Position numbers and translations under genes: made by a program. A stretch of DNA of 5,891 nt from an uncultured Ruminococcus sp. Lineage in GTDB: Bacteria > Bacillota > Clostridia > Oscillospirales > Ruminococcaceae. This document shows positions 1-5,835 of the stretch, in pieces. Position 1 is the stretch's first letter; the number at the start of each line of letters is the position of its first letter. The notes below the pieces were generated by a model. It made no database searches, was not told the DNA's origin, and saw nothing but the letters and a program-made list of their open reading frames with translations. The stretch lies in contig CACZQG010000049.1 of NCBI GenBank assembly GCA_902783235.1, positions 1 through 5,891 on the forward strand, given 5' to 3'.

Positions 1-60
1 TACTGCAATCGCAACAACTATCGCAAGCCGTGTACCAATTTTTTGCCTTTTTTTGTTCAT
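1..60 (-). CDS. Methyl-accepting chemotaxis protein, N-terminal fragment (runs off left edge)
   Basis: Reading the minus strand from an ATG at 60-58 gives 20 open codons, MNKKRQKIGTRLAIVVAIAV, before the window ends. They closely match the start of the complete MCP at 300-2393 (QKIGTRL followed by a hydrophobic stretch), so this is the cytoplasmic tip and start of the first membrane segment of a paralogous chemoreceptor. An AAAGGAG ribosome binding site lies at 78-72, 11 bases before the ATG, the same spacing as in the neighbouring MCP. A consensus promoter lies upstream. The two receptors are in tandem on the same strand but separated by a terminator, so each is probably its own transcript. 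Sensor and signalling domains are outside the window; the MCP assignment rests on paralogy with the neighbour. Confidence 0.8.
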   Translation of the reverse strand, partial: MNKKRQKIGTRLAIVVAIAV

Positions 61-114
61 AAAATTTACAACTCCTTTTTTCTTTGTGCTTGTATTCCCT
101 TACAAGATATATAT

Positions 115-143
115 ATTATATCATGATTTCGTCTATTTGTCAA
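115..143 (-). promoter_or_regulatory. SigA-type promoter of the left-edge MCP gene
   Basis: On the minus strand the sequence reads TTGACA (143-138), a 17-base spacer, then TATAAT (120-115): both hexamers match consensus. The -10 is preceded by TG, giving TGATATAAT, an extended -10. Transcription should start near 108, leaving a leader of about 48 bases before the ATG at 60. No SigD-like motif (TAAA with a GCCGATA-type -10) was seen here. One arm of an inverted repeat overlaps the -35. Confidence 0.85.
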
Positions 144-202
144 TAGGTTTTAAATGTGACCTGCATTTCTGTTAAAAATGCACAATTGCAACAAAACCTA
201 TT
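142..202. repeat. Concentric inverted repeat overlapping the MCP promoter -35
   Basis: AATAGGTTTT at 142-151 is perfectly inverted at 193-202 (AAAACCTATT). Inside it TGCATTT at 162-168 is inverted at 176-182 (AAATGCA). Both pairs share the same centre, position 172, and the 10-base stretches between the arms (152-161 and 183-192) are of equal length but do not pair. The outer left arm overlaps the -35 of the MCP promoter by two bases. This geometry fits a DNA operator better than an RNA hairpin, since most of it lies upstream of the predicted start site. The function is not known. Confidence 0.5.
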
Positions 203-224
203 TGTAAAATTAATTTTGTTAAAT

Positions 225-252
225 AAAAAACGGATGCCGTTCATGACATCCG
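225..252 (-). terminator. Rho-independent terminator of the complete MCP gene
   Basis: On the minus strand CGGATG (252-247), a 10-base loop and CATCCG (236-231) are followed at once by TTTTTT (230-225). It lies 48 bases beyond the MCP stop codon. On the plus strand CATTTTTT follows the same stem, so it could work weakly both ways, but no plus-strand gene ends here. Confidence 0.85.
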
Positions 253-299
253 CATTTTTTGTTATATTATTATAATATGAATATGTCTTTATTTTTGCA

Positions 300-2393
300 T
301 CAGTACTTGTCGCTGTCAAGGTCGATGCTGAATCCGCTCATATCGGGTGCGCCCATGCTGTCGGGGTAAATATTGTTTTCAGCAGGAACGAAGGGAGCCG
401 AATTGCCTGAGGGTGCTGCTGCTTCCTTTCCCAGCTTGAAGCGTGATACTTCATCCTGGAGCATACGAGCCTGACCTGACAATTCCTCACTGGCAGCTGC
501 TGACTCTTCCGATGTAGCAGAGTTTGTCTGTACTACCGAGCTTATCTGCTCTACACCGATAGTGATCTGGTTGATAGCCTCTGCCTGTTCGTTGGAAGCC
601 TTCTGTACCTTCTGGATGATATCCACGATCTGCTGTGACTGTGTCTTTACAGATTCAAGAGCCTCAGATGTCTGACCTGCGATCTCAACACCCTTCTGAG
701 CACTTGATACCGCACTGTCAATAAGTACAGTTGTCTGCTTAACAGCCTCTGCCGACTTGGAAGCCAGGTTTCTTACTTCGTCAGCAACTACCGAGAAGCC
801 CTTACCTGCTGCGCCTGCACGGGCAGCCTCAACTGCTGCATTCAGAGCCAGGATATTTGTCTGGAATGCGATATCATCTATAACCTTTACTACCTTGCTG
901 ATCTGTGCAGAGGATTCGCTGATGTCGTTCATTGCCTGCATCATCTGATCCATGTATCTGCTGCTGTTCTCAATACCTCTTTCAGACTGCGATACATAAT
1001 CGCCGGCAGTATTGACATTCTTTGCTGTCTCGCTTACCTGATCGGATACAGACATGATAGAGCTGGAAAGCTGCTGTATGGAGGAAGCCTGCTCTGTAGC
1101 ACCCTGTGACAGGGACTGAGCCGCATTAGCAACCTGATCCGCACCTGCATTTACCTGCTCGGCTGCGATATTGATAGATGAAAGCGTATTATTAAGTGAG
1201 CTTGCAATATGATTGATAGATGTCTTGATATTTGAGAAATCACCGATGTACTCACGGGTTATTGTTGATGTAAGGTCGCCGTTTGCCATTTCCGTGGTCT
1301 TTTCGGATATATCACCGATATATACCTGCAATTTGGATATAACATCCTGAAGTGCAGCACCAAGAACGCCGATCTCGCCGCCCTCTTTAGTAGTAACCTC
1401 AACACTCAGATTACCCTTGGACATTTCTGTTGCAACATCGACCAGTGAAGCGATAGGTCTTACAACGTGCTTTCTTGTTATCATGATAACAACGAGAACT
1501 GCAACTACAACTGCAAGAACACAGATACCCATTGCAACAAATATGGCGATCATTTCCTGTGTGCTGTCCTCCTCGATATCCACACCTGCGAAGTACGCAC
1601 CCATTATGTTGCCGGCATTGTCTTTAAGAGGTCCCATACATATATTAAACTTATTTCCGTTATTAAGATCTGCCTTGAATGTCATGATCTCGCCGTTTTT
1701 GAGTATCTTTTCTTCCTGCTCTGCTTCCATGGGAGCTCCCACATACTCCTCAATGGTGGATGCTATAATAGTATTGCCCGCAAATATTGAAAATGCCTCG
1801 GTATTATCATCCATCATGCCTTTAAGGAAATCATTATTTGCAAGATCGAAGGTAACAGTGATGACACCCACGGGAGAACCGTTAGTACTTACAACAGGCA
1901 TAGTAGCTCTCATACCCAGAGGTATTTTTTTGGTAGATTCAAGACCCAGGACCTGCTTGCCCTTAGATGCCTCTGCAAAGAAATCCTTTTCTGCCATAGA
2001 ATCGCCGTAATTATCCGGATCGGCAAAACGGGCGATTACCGTACCTTCCATATTAAGATATGTGATATTGTTGGTAGGAAGAGATATATATTCTGACAAT
2101 AGTTGTGTATGATTCAGCAGACCGGCTCTGTCGCCTCTCTGTATTGCTCCTGCAACTACCGTATCGGAAGCAAATATATTTGCCGTCAGGGTAAGCTCTT
2201 TACCCATATGATCGATCTCGCCCTCCAGATATGTACCGTTTACCGCTGCGGTATTGTTTACATGGGTATCGATTATCCTGCTCAGCAGGAAAAACGTAGC
2301 CAGAAATGCTATAAGTGCCGCACAAAGCACCGCAATGGCTGTAGTGATACCTAATCTGGTACCGATTTTCTGTCCCTTCATCTTTTCATTCAT
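300..2393 (-). CDS. Methyl-accepting chemotaxis protein with Cache sensor and HAMP
   Basis: A transmembrane chemoreceptor that senses a ligand outside the cell and controls CheA. Domains in order on 697 residues: membrane segment about 14-37; extracytoplasmic sensor about 40-280, Cache-like (for example [11 protein letters not shown] near 158-168 and [10 protein letters not shown] near 264-273); second membrane segment about 282-306; HAMP about 307-359; a second HAMP-like helix pair about 360-410; long coiled-coil signalling domain about 411-655, with the conserved hairpin tip at 506-533 ([21 protein letters not shown], then KGF). Candidate methylation pairs fitting the consensus are Q440-Q441, E629-E630 and E636-E637. 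An in-frame GTG at 2405 would add four residues but overlaps the ribosome binding site AGGAG (2409-2405), which is 11 bases from the ATG at 2393, so ATG is preferred. A Pro/Ala-containing tail ends in DLDSDKY, with no NWETF-type CheR tether. Ligand unknown. Confidence 0.93.
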   Translation of the reverse strand: MNEKMKGQKIGTRLGITTAIAVLCAALIAFLATFFLLSRIIDTHVNNTAAVNGTYLEGEIDHMGKELTLTANIFASDTVVAGAIQRGDRAGLLNHTQLLSEYISLPTNNITYLNMEGTVIARFADPDNYGDSMAEKDFFAEASKGKQVLGLESTKKIPLGMRATMPVVSTNGSPVGVITVTFDLANNDFLKGMMDDNTEAFSIFAGNTIIASTIEEYVGAPMEAEQEEKILKNGEIMTFKADLNNGNKFNICMGPLKDNAGNIMGAYFAGVDIEEDSTQEMIAIFVAMGICVLAVVVAVLVVIMITRKHVVRPIASLVDVATEMSKGNLSVEVTTKEGGEIGVLGAALQDVISKLQVYIGDISEKTTEMANGDLTSTITREYIGDFSNIKTSINHIASSLNNTLSSINIAAEQVNAGADQVANAAQSLSQGATEQASSIQQLSSSIMSVSDQVSETAKNVNTAGDYVSQSERGIENSSRYMDQMMQAMNDISESSAQISKVVKVIDDIAFQTNILALNAAVEAARAGAAGKGFSVVADEVRNLASKSAEAVKQTTVLIDSAVSSAQKGVEIAGQTSEALESVKTQSQQIVDIIQKVQKASNEQAEAINQITIGVEQISSVVQTNSATSEESAAASEELSGQARMLQDEVSRFKLGKEAAAPSGNSAPFVPAENNIYPDSMGAPDMSGFSIDLDSDKY

Positions 2394-2422
2394 GTTTAAA
2401 ACCACTCCTGTCTGTTATAATT

Positions 2423-2481
2423 GCCGGTTCCTTCCGGCTGGGATCATGATGCGATTTAATAACTTTATCAAATGCCGGTTC
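2423..2481 (-). other. MCP leader with two mutually exclusive hairpins
   Basis: In the leader of the MCP mRNA, GAACCGGCA occurs twice (2481-2473 and 2430-2422). Between the copies lies GCCGG (2438-2434), which can pair with either CCGGC. Pairing with the near copy makes a compact stem with an AAGGAA loop about 14 bases before the ribosome binding site. Pairing with the far copy makes a stem with a loop of about 35 bases. No U-run follows, so it is not a terminator. It matches no riboswitch class that I recognise. Regulation is an inference from the pairing alone. Confidence 0.35.
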
Positions 2482-2544
2482 AATACATAATCAATGCGCA
2501 TTCAGCAAATAAATATAGTTATTCATCACATCTTTGTATCAATT

Positions 2545-2573
2545 ATTATATCACAGTAAAATGTCAAAGTCAA
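2545..2573 (-). promoter_or_regulatory. SigA-type promoter of the complete MCP gene
   Basis: On the minus strand TTGACT (2573-2568) is followed by a 17-base spacer and TATAAT (2550-2545), with TG one base before the -10 (TGATATAAT). The predicted start is near 2538, giving a leader of about 145 bases to the ATG at 2393, long for a simple chemoreceptor gene. It points to the housekeeping sigma factor rather than the flagellar SigD commonly used for MCP genes. Confidence 0.8.
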
Positions 2574-2691
2574 CTATTTTGTTTACAAAAGACAAAGAAA
2601 AAATCGGAAATCAGAAATTTTTGTATATCCATATAATTTCAAGCCCTTGTTATAGTACAAAACATACTAAATAACAATCTCGTTGTTAATC

Positions 2692-2728
2692 ATGCACATT
2701 TAGAAAACGTTTAATATATGCACATTTA
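2692..2728. repeat. 11-bp direct repeat upstream of the fliM promoter
   Basis: ATGCACATTTA occurs at 2692-2702 and again at 2718-2728, 26 bp apart. The second copy ends 29 bases before the predicted fliM -35 at 2758. The core ATGCACA also appears at 178-184 upstream of the left MCP promoter, and a related palindrome AATGCGCATT lies at 2493-2502 in the MCP leader. Placement and spacing fit a pair of activator or repressor sites, but no regulator is identified. Confidence 0.4.
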
Positions 2729-2757
2729 ACGAAATTGGACAAAAAATCAAATAACTA

Positions 2758-2786
2758 TGGAAATTTGCAAAGTTTTATGATATAAT
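2758..2786 (+). promoter_or_regulatory. Probable promoter of the fliM-fliY-cheY operon
   Basis: TATAAT at 2781-2786 is preceded by TG one base before, giving TGATATAAT as at both MCP promoters. The hexamer 17 bases upstream is TGGAAA (2758-2763), a 4 of 6 match to TTGACA; the extended -10 could compensate. The predicted start is near 2793, with a leader of about 218 bases before the fliM start at 3011. No SigD-type or sigma-54-type motif with correct spacing was seen. Confidence 0.65.
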
Positions 2787-2823
2787 TGATTGTGATAATA
2801 TCGGTAAATGTATCAGAAACAAG

Positions 2824-2885
2824 TCCGGAAATAAGCAGGACAACAGGTGCAGGCATGATCTGACGGCACAGACACTGCTTCCGGA
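2824..2885 (+). other. Structured 5' leader of the fliM transcript, candidate regulatory RNA
   Basis: TCCGG (2824-2828) and AAGCAG (2833-2838), separated by a four-base AAAT bulge, pair with the contiguous CTGCTTCCGGA at 2875-2885, an 11-bp closing stem. Inside it GTGC (2847-2850) pairs with GCAC (2866-2869). An alternative is GGACA (2838-2842) with TGTCC (2886-2890), which would break the closing stem and so could be a switch. The conserved cores of c-di-GMP-I, c-di-GMP-II, TPP and fluoride riboswitches are not present as far as I can see. Structure is seen by eye only; no covariation or energy calculation was possible. Confidence 0.4.
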
Positions 2886-2900
2886 TGTCCGTTATACAAG

Positions 2901-2980
2901 ATAAAAATAATAGGATACATACCCTTTTATCCGTGAAAAAAATCATATTTTTTTATTTATTTATTTTATTTTATTTTTAT
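2901..2980 (+). repeat. AT-only nested inverted repeats and T-rich tract before fliM
   Basis: ATAAAAATAA (2901-2910) is perfectly inverted at 2971-2980. Enclosed are GGATA/TATCC (2913-2917 with 2928-2932) and A7/T7 (2936-2942 with 2948-2954). From 2946 to 2980 the plus strand is a run of T broken only by single A residues. It ends about 20 bases before the fliM ribosome binding site. It could be a leaky attenuator, an unstructured U-rich translation enhancer, or bent DNA. Low complexity makes chance pairing likely. Confidence 0.35.
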
Positions 2981-3010
2981 GAACAGAAAGTAAATTGTGA
3001 GGTGAAAACA

Positions 3011-4015
3011 TTGGCAGACGTCCTTTCCCAAAGCCAGATAGACGAGCTGCTTAAGAATCTGAGCGGTGCGGACGAGGAAACTATCGAGACCATGAGCAGC
3101 AATGCTGACGAAAAGCAGGTGCGTGTTTATGATTTCAAAGCTCCCAAGAAATTCACCAAGGAACAGTTCAAGACTATCCGTAATATATACGAGTCATTTT
3201 CCAAAAGTCTCTCGTCATATCTTACCAGTCTCACCAGATTCTATTGCAGGGTCGATGTACTGCAGATCGAGGAGCAGCACTACTACGAATTCAACAATGC
3301 GCTTCCCGATTACACTATTATGGGTAATCTGAAGCTATTGTTTGATGAAAAATCGGATCTTATGGATACTATATGTATGATCCAGTTTTCAAATGCCGTT
3401 TCCTTCTCTCTCATTGACAGACTGCTGGGAGGATACGGAAAATCAATGGATATATCCCGTAATTTTACGGATATAGAAATAAAGGTAATAAAAGGCGTTA
3501 TTGAAAAGATGAGCGAATTCATAAAGGATGTTTTTGCTCCCTATGTTCAGATGCAGCCTTTGCTTACAAACATCGAGACCAACGCCAGAGTGAACCAGAC
3601 CATCGGTACTGACGAGGTAATAATCCTTGCCACTCTGGAGGTGGAATACAACGATGTAAAAAATATCATAACCATCACTATCCCCGCACTTTCCATGGAA
3701 GCCATCATATCCCAGGCAAACACGGAATACAACAGCGATGCAAGAAGCACCCGAAAGGAAGCTATGCACCGTCAGGGGATAATAAAGCAGATCTCCCGTT
3801 CCAATTTCAAAATGGAGGCTATACTTGCCAATACAACAGTAAATCTCAGCGATATACTGTCACTGCGAAAAGGAGATGTTCTGCTGCTGAATACTCCCAT
3901 TGCCCAGAATGTTGAGCTTTATGTAAACAATGAAAAGCTTTTTGACGGAAAAATGGGTATTATAAATCACCGCAAGGCGATAAAAATCTGTAATGTTTAT
4001 AAGGTAAGGAGATAA
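3011..4015 (+). CDS. fliM: Flagellar motor switch protein FliM
   Basis: C-ring protein that links the FliG rotor ring to the FliN/FliY ring and receives phosphorylated CheY. The TTG start at 3011 is chosen because it gives MADVLSQSQIDELLKNL, the canonical FliM N-terminus and CheY-P docking peptide, and because GAGGTGA (2999-3005) lies six bases upstream. The frame stays open back to an ATG at 2885, but that extension encodes a Phe/Tyr-rich stretch from the T-rich tract and is not FliM-like. The 334 residues match the usual family length. Residues 40-50 (YDFKAPKKFTK) open the middle domain; GGYG at 140-143 is the GGxG motif contacting FliG; about 255-330 is the C-terminal SpoA domain that binds FliN/FliY. 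The stop is two bases before fliY, so the genes are translationally close. No fliL precedes it, unlike B. subtilis. Confidence 0.95.
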   Translation: MADVLSQSQIDELLKNLSGADEETIETMSSNADEKQVRVYDFKAPKKFTKEQFKTIRNIYESFSKSLSSYLTSLTRFYCRVDVLQIEEQHYYEFNNALPDYTIMGNLKLLFDEKSDLMDTICMIQFSNAVSFSLIDRLLGGYGKSMDISRNFTDIEIKVIKGVIEKMSEFIKDVFAPYVQMQPLLTNIETNARVNQTIGTDEVIILATLEVEYNDVKNIITITIPALSMEAIISQANTEYNSDARSTRKEAMHRQGIIKQISRSNFKMEAILANTTVNLSDILSLRKGDVLLLNTPIAQNVELYVNNEKLFDGKMGIINHRKAIKICNVYKVRR

Positions 4016-4017
4016 AA

Positions 4018-5793
4018 ATGGGCGAACCCATCTTGAATGACACCAAGATCGACGCCATTGGTGAGATACATAACATTTCCATGGGATCGGCAGCTATCGC
4101 CATCTCAAATATGATAAGCTCGACTGTGGATATCACAACACCCCATGTACGTGTCTGCAAGGCACGGGAGGTGGCTGTTGATAAGCTTAGTGATGAAGTG
4201 CAGGGTATCCTCTTTAACGAAGGCGAAGATTCTGTCTTTGTAAAAATAAATTATATAAGCGGCATAACCGGTACTTCTGTACTGGTACTGAATCCAAAGG
4301 ATGTTCAGGTCATCGTTCAGAAGCTTATGGGTATGCCTGCGGATCCCTCCGCTGATTTCCAGTTCGATGAAATGAGTCTGTCTGCCATCAGTGAGGTCAT
4401 GAACCAGATGATGGGAGCTTCGGCAACCGCCATGTCCCAGATGCTGGGAACTCCTATAGATATATCGCCGCCGGAAACAAAGGTCTCCAAGGATAAAAAT
4501 CTGCTGTTTGAGATGCAGGGTGTATCTCCGGATGACAACGTTTGTGCAGTGGCATTCGACCTGAAGATAGACGATGATATAAATAGTAAATTTGTTACTC
4601 TCCTGACCATAGAGCTTGCCAATAGTATGGTGAGCAAAATGTTCTCGGAAAATATCGGTGAAGGTGCTGAGGAAGCCGCTTCCTCGGGAGGAGCTTCCTC
4701 CGGAAACAGACCCGCTCTTGACAGTATGCAGTGCGACGCTATCGGTGAGCTGCAGAACATGATGATGGGAGCCGGTGCTACCGCACTTTCCAACTTCATA
4801 AACGGAAAGGTGTGGATAACAACACCTCACGTTAAGGTATCAAAAGCCGGTGAAGTTAATTTTAATGATCTTGAACCGTCAATATGCGTCAAGATAGATT
4901 TTGTAAAGGGTATACACGGATCAAGTATACTGGTACTCAAGCAATCTGATGTACAGCTTATTATCAATAAGCTGATGGGTATGCCCATGGTGGTGGATGA
5001 AAATTTCGTATTTGACGAAATGAGTATGTCTGCCGTCTGCGAGATAATGAACCAGATGATGGGTGCTTCAGCCACAACGCTTTCAGAGGTAATGAATACT
5101 CCTACGGATATTTCAACACCGGAAGCTATGACTGTTGAATCTGCCGCTGATATACTCAAACTCAACGGCATCGAGAAGGATGACACCGTTTGTGCAGTTA
5201 CCTTCGATCTTACTATAGACGATGCTATAAACAGTCATTTTGCGACTATGCTGAGCCTGGATCTTGCCAATAAAATGGCTGACAGTATGCTGGGCGGATA
5301 CGGTGGGGATATTGAGTTCGAGCCTGAACCCGAGCCTGCTCCTGCTCCTGCCGCACCCACACCACAGCCTGCACCTGCACCGGCTCCGGCACCAAAACCT
5401 GCCGCTGCACCACAGCCTGCCGCTCCCAAGGCGGAGAAGAAAAAAGCTCCTCCCAAGCCCAGAGCGGAAAGCAGAGTGGCACCAAGCAGTGCACAGGTAC
5501 AGTCCTATGACATGGGCTCTTTTGATGAAGATGAGGGAGATTTTCTCACAAGAGAGCAGTACAGCAACTTGAAGCCGCTCCTGGATGTACCTATGGAGGT
5601 ATCAGTAAGGATCGGTACCACGCAAAAACGTATCGAAGAGGTCAGTGATTTTACCAAGGGTACTATCATAGAGCTTGATACAATGGCAAATGAGCCGGTG
5701 GATATCATGGTAAACGGAAATCTCCTGGCACGGGGAGAGGTTGTTGTAGTGGACGACAATTTTGCAGTCCGGATCACAGAGATAGTAAAGTAA
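4018..5793 (+). CDS. fliY: FliY, motor switch CheY-P phosphatase with tandem CheC domains and FliN domain
   Basis: C-ring protein that both builds the FliN layer of the switch and dephosphorylates CheY-P at the motor. It has 591 residues against about 380 for B. subtilis FliY. CheC unit 1 spans about 10-209, with motifs DAIGEIHN (E16, N19) and SEVMNQMMG (E126, N129). A Gly/Ser/Ala/Glu linker covers 210-235. CheC unit 2 spans about 238-425, with DAIGELQN (E244, N247) and CEIMNQMMG (E342, N345). All four ExxN phosphatase motifs are intact. A Pro/Ala/Lys linker (about 432-490) precedes a FliN/SpoA domain (about 515-591: LLDVPMEVSVRIG, VDIMVNGNLLARGEVVVVDDNFAVRIT). The N-terminus lacks the LSQxEIDALL CheY-P peptide of B. 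subtilis FliY. AAGGAG at 4006-4011, six bases before the ATG, fixes the start; it lies within the end of fliM. Confidence 0.95.
   Translation: MGEPILNDTKIDAIGEIHNISMGSAAIAISNMISSTVDITTPHVRVCKAREVAVDKLSDEVQGILFNEGEDSVFVKINYISGITGTSVLVLNPKDVQVIVQKLMGMPADPSADFQFDEMSLSAISEVMNQMMGASATAMSQMLGTPIDISPPETKVSKDKNLLFEMQGVSPDDNVCAVAFDLKIDDDINSKFVTLLTIELANSMVSKMFSENIGEGAEEAASSGGASSGNRPALDSMQCDAIGELQNMMMGAGATALSNFINGKVWITTPHVKVSKAGEVNFNDLEPSICVKIDFVKGIHGSSILVLKQSDVQLIINKLMGMPMVVDENFVFDEMSMSAVCEIMNQMMGASATTLSEVMNTPTDISTPEAMTVESAADILKLNGIEKDDTVCAVTFDLTIDDAINSHFATMLSLDLANKMADSMLGGYGGDIEFEPEPEPAPAPAAPTPQPAPAPAPAPKPAAAPQPAAPKAEKKKAPPKPRAESRVAPSSAQVQSYDMGSFDEDEGDFLTREQYSNLKPLLDVPMEVSVRIGTTQKRIEEVSDFTKGTIIELDTMANEPVDIMVNGNLLARGEVVVVDDNFAVRITEIVK
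4045..5292 (+). repeat. Internal duplication of the CheC domain within fliY
   Basis: Unit 1 (about 4045-4644) and unit 2 (about 4729-5292) encode homologous CheC domains. Matching first-half motifs are 228 codons apart and matching second-half motifs 216 apart, so unit 2 has lost (or unit 1 gained) 12 codons near residues 51-72. DNA identity remains visible: ATGAACCAGATGATGGG is identical at 4399-4415 and 5047-5063. The tails also match (DDNVCAVAFDLKIDD against DDTVCAVTFDLTIDD). Each unit already has the two half-repeats typical of CheC, so this is a second-level duplication. Confidence 0.9.
5311..5487 (+). repeat. Pro/Ala-rich linker-coding low-complexity tract in fliY
   Basis: Codes for about 59 residues, first acidic (EPEPEP), then repeated AP, QP and KP units, then a basic KKK-containing stretch. 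It joins the second CheC domain to the FliN domain. The DNA has imperfect CCTGCT/CCTGCA repeats that could vary in length by slippage. Such linkers are extended and flexible, so it probably lets the phosphatase domains reach outward from the FliN ring. Confidence 0.8.
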
Positions 5794-5835
5794 AATAGCA
5801 ATGTAAAAAATTAAATAAAGGAGAATTTAATTATT

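Noticed and set aside
1417..2010. Plus-strand open frame of 197 codons opposite the MCP gene
   Set aside because: It is the antisense shadow of the MCP sensor and membrane regions, with no promoter or ribosome binding site and no recognisable domain.
2403..2405. GTG start for the MCP, four codons upstream
   Set aside because: It overlaps the AGGAG ribosome binding site that serves the ATG at 2393, and the paralogue at the left edge starts at the equivalent ATG.
2445..2469. TAAAGTTA on the minus strand resembling a flagellar sigma -35
   Set aside because: The matching -10 position reads CATGATCC, which shares only GAT with GCCGATAA, and a far better SigA promoter lies upstream.
2759..2769. 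Sigma-54 type -24/-12 promoter (GG followed by GC) before fliM
   Set aside because: The GG and GC elements are only about 7 bases apart, not the required 10, and no enhancer-binding gene is nearby.
2795..2806. SigD-like CCGATAT on the minus strand
   Set aside because: No TAAA element lies about 15 bases upstream on that strand, and no minus-strand gene starts close by.
2808..2834. Eight-codon ORF (MYQKQVRK) in the fliM leader as a leader peptide
   Set aside because: There is no ribosome binding site before its ATG and no codon bias pointing to an attenuation mechanism.
2885..3010. Possible membrane-anchored N-terminal extension of FliM
   Set aside because: The hydrophobic residues come from translating the T-rich tract. 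There is no ribosome binding site at 2885 and the FliM family start lies at the TTG at 3011.
4105..4830. Long minus-strand open frames opposite fliY
   Set aside because: They are antisense to a clearly coding gene, have Cys/His/Ser-rich translations without known domains, and have no ribosome binding sites.
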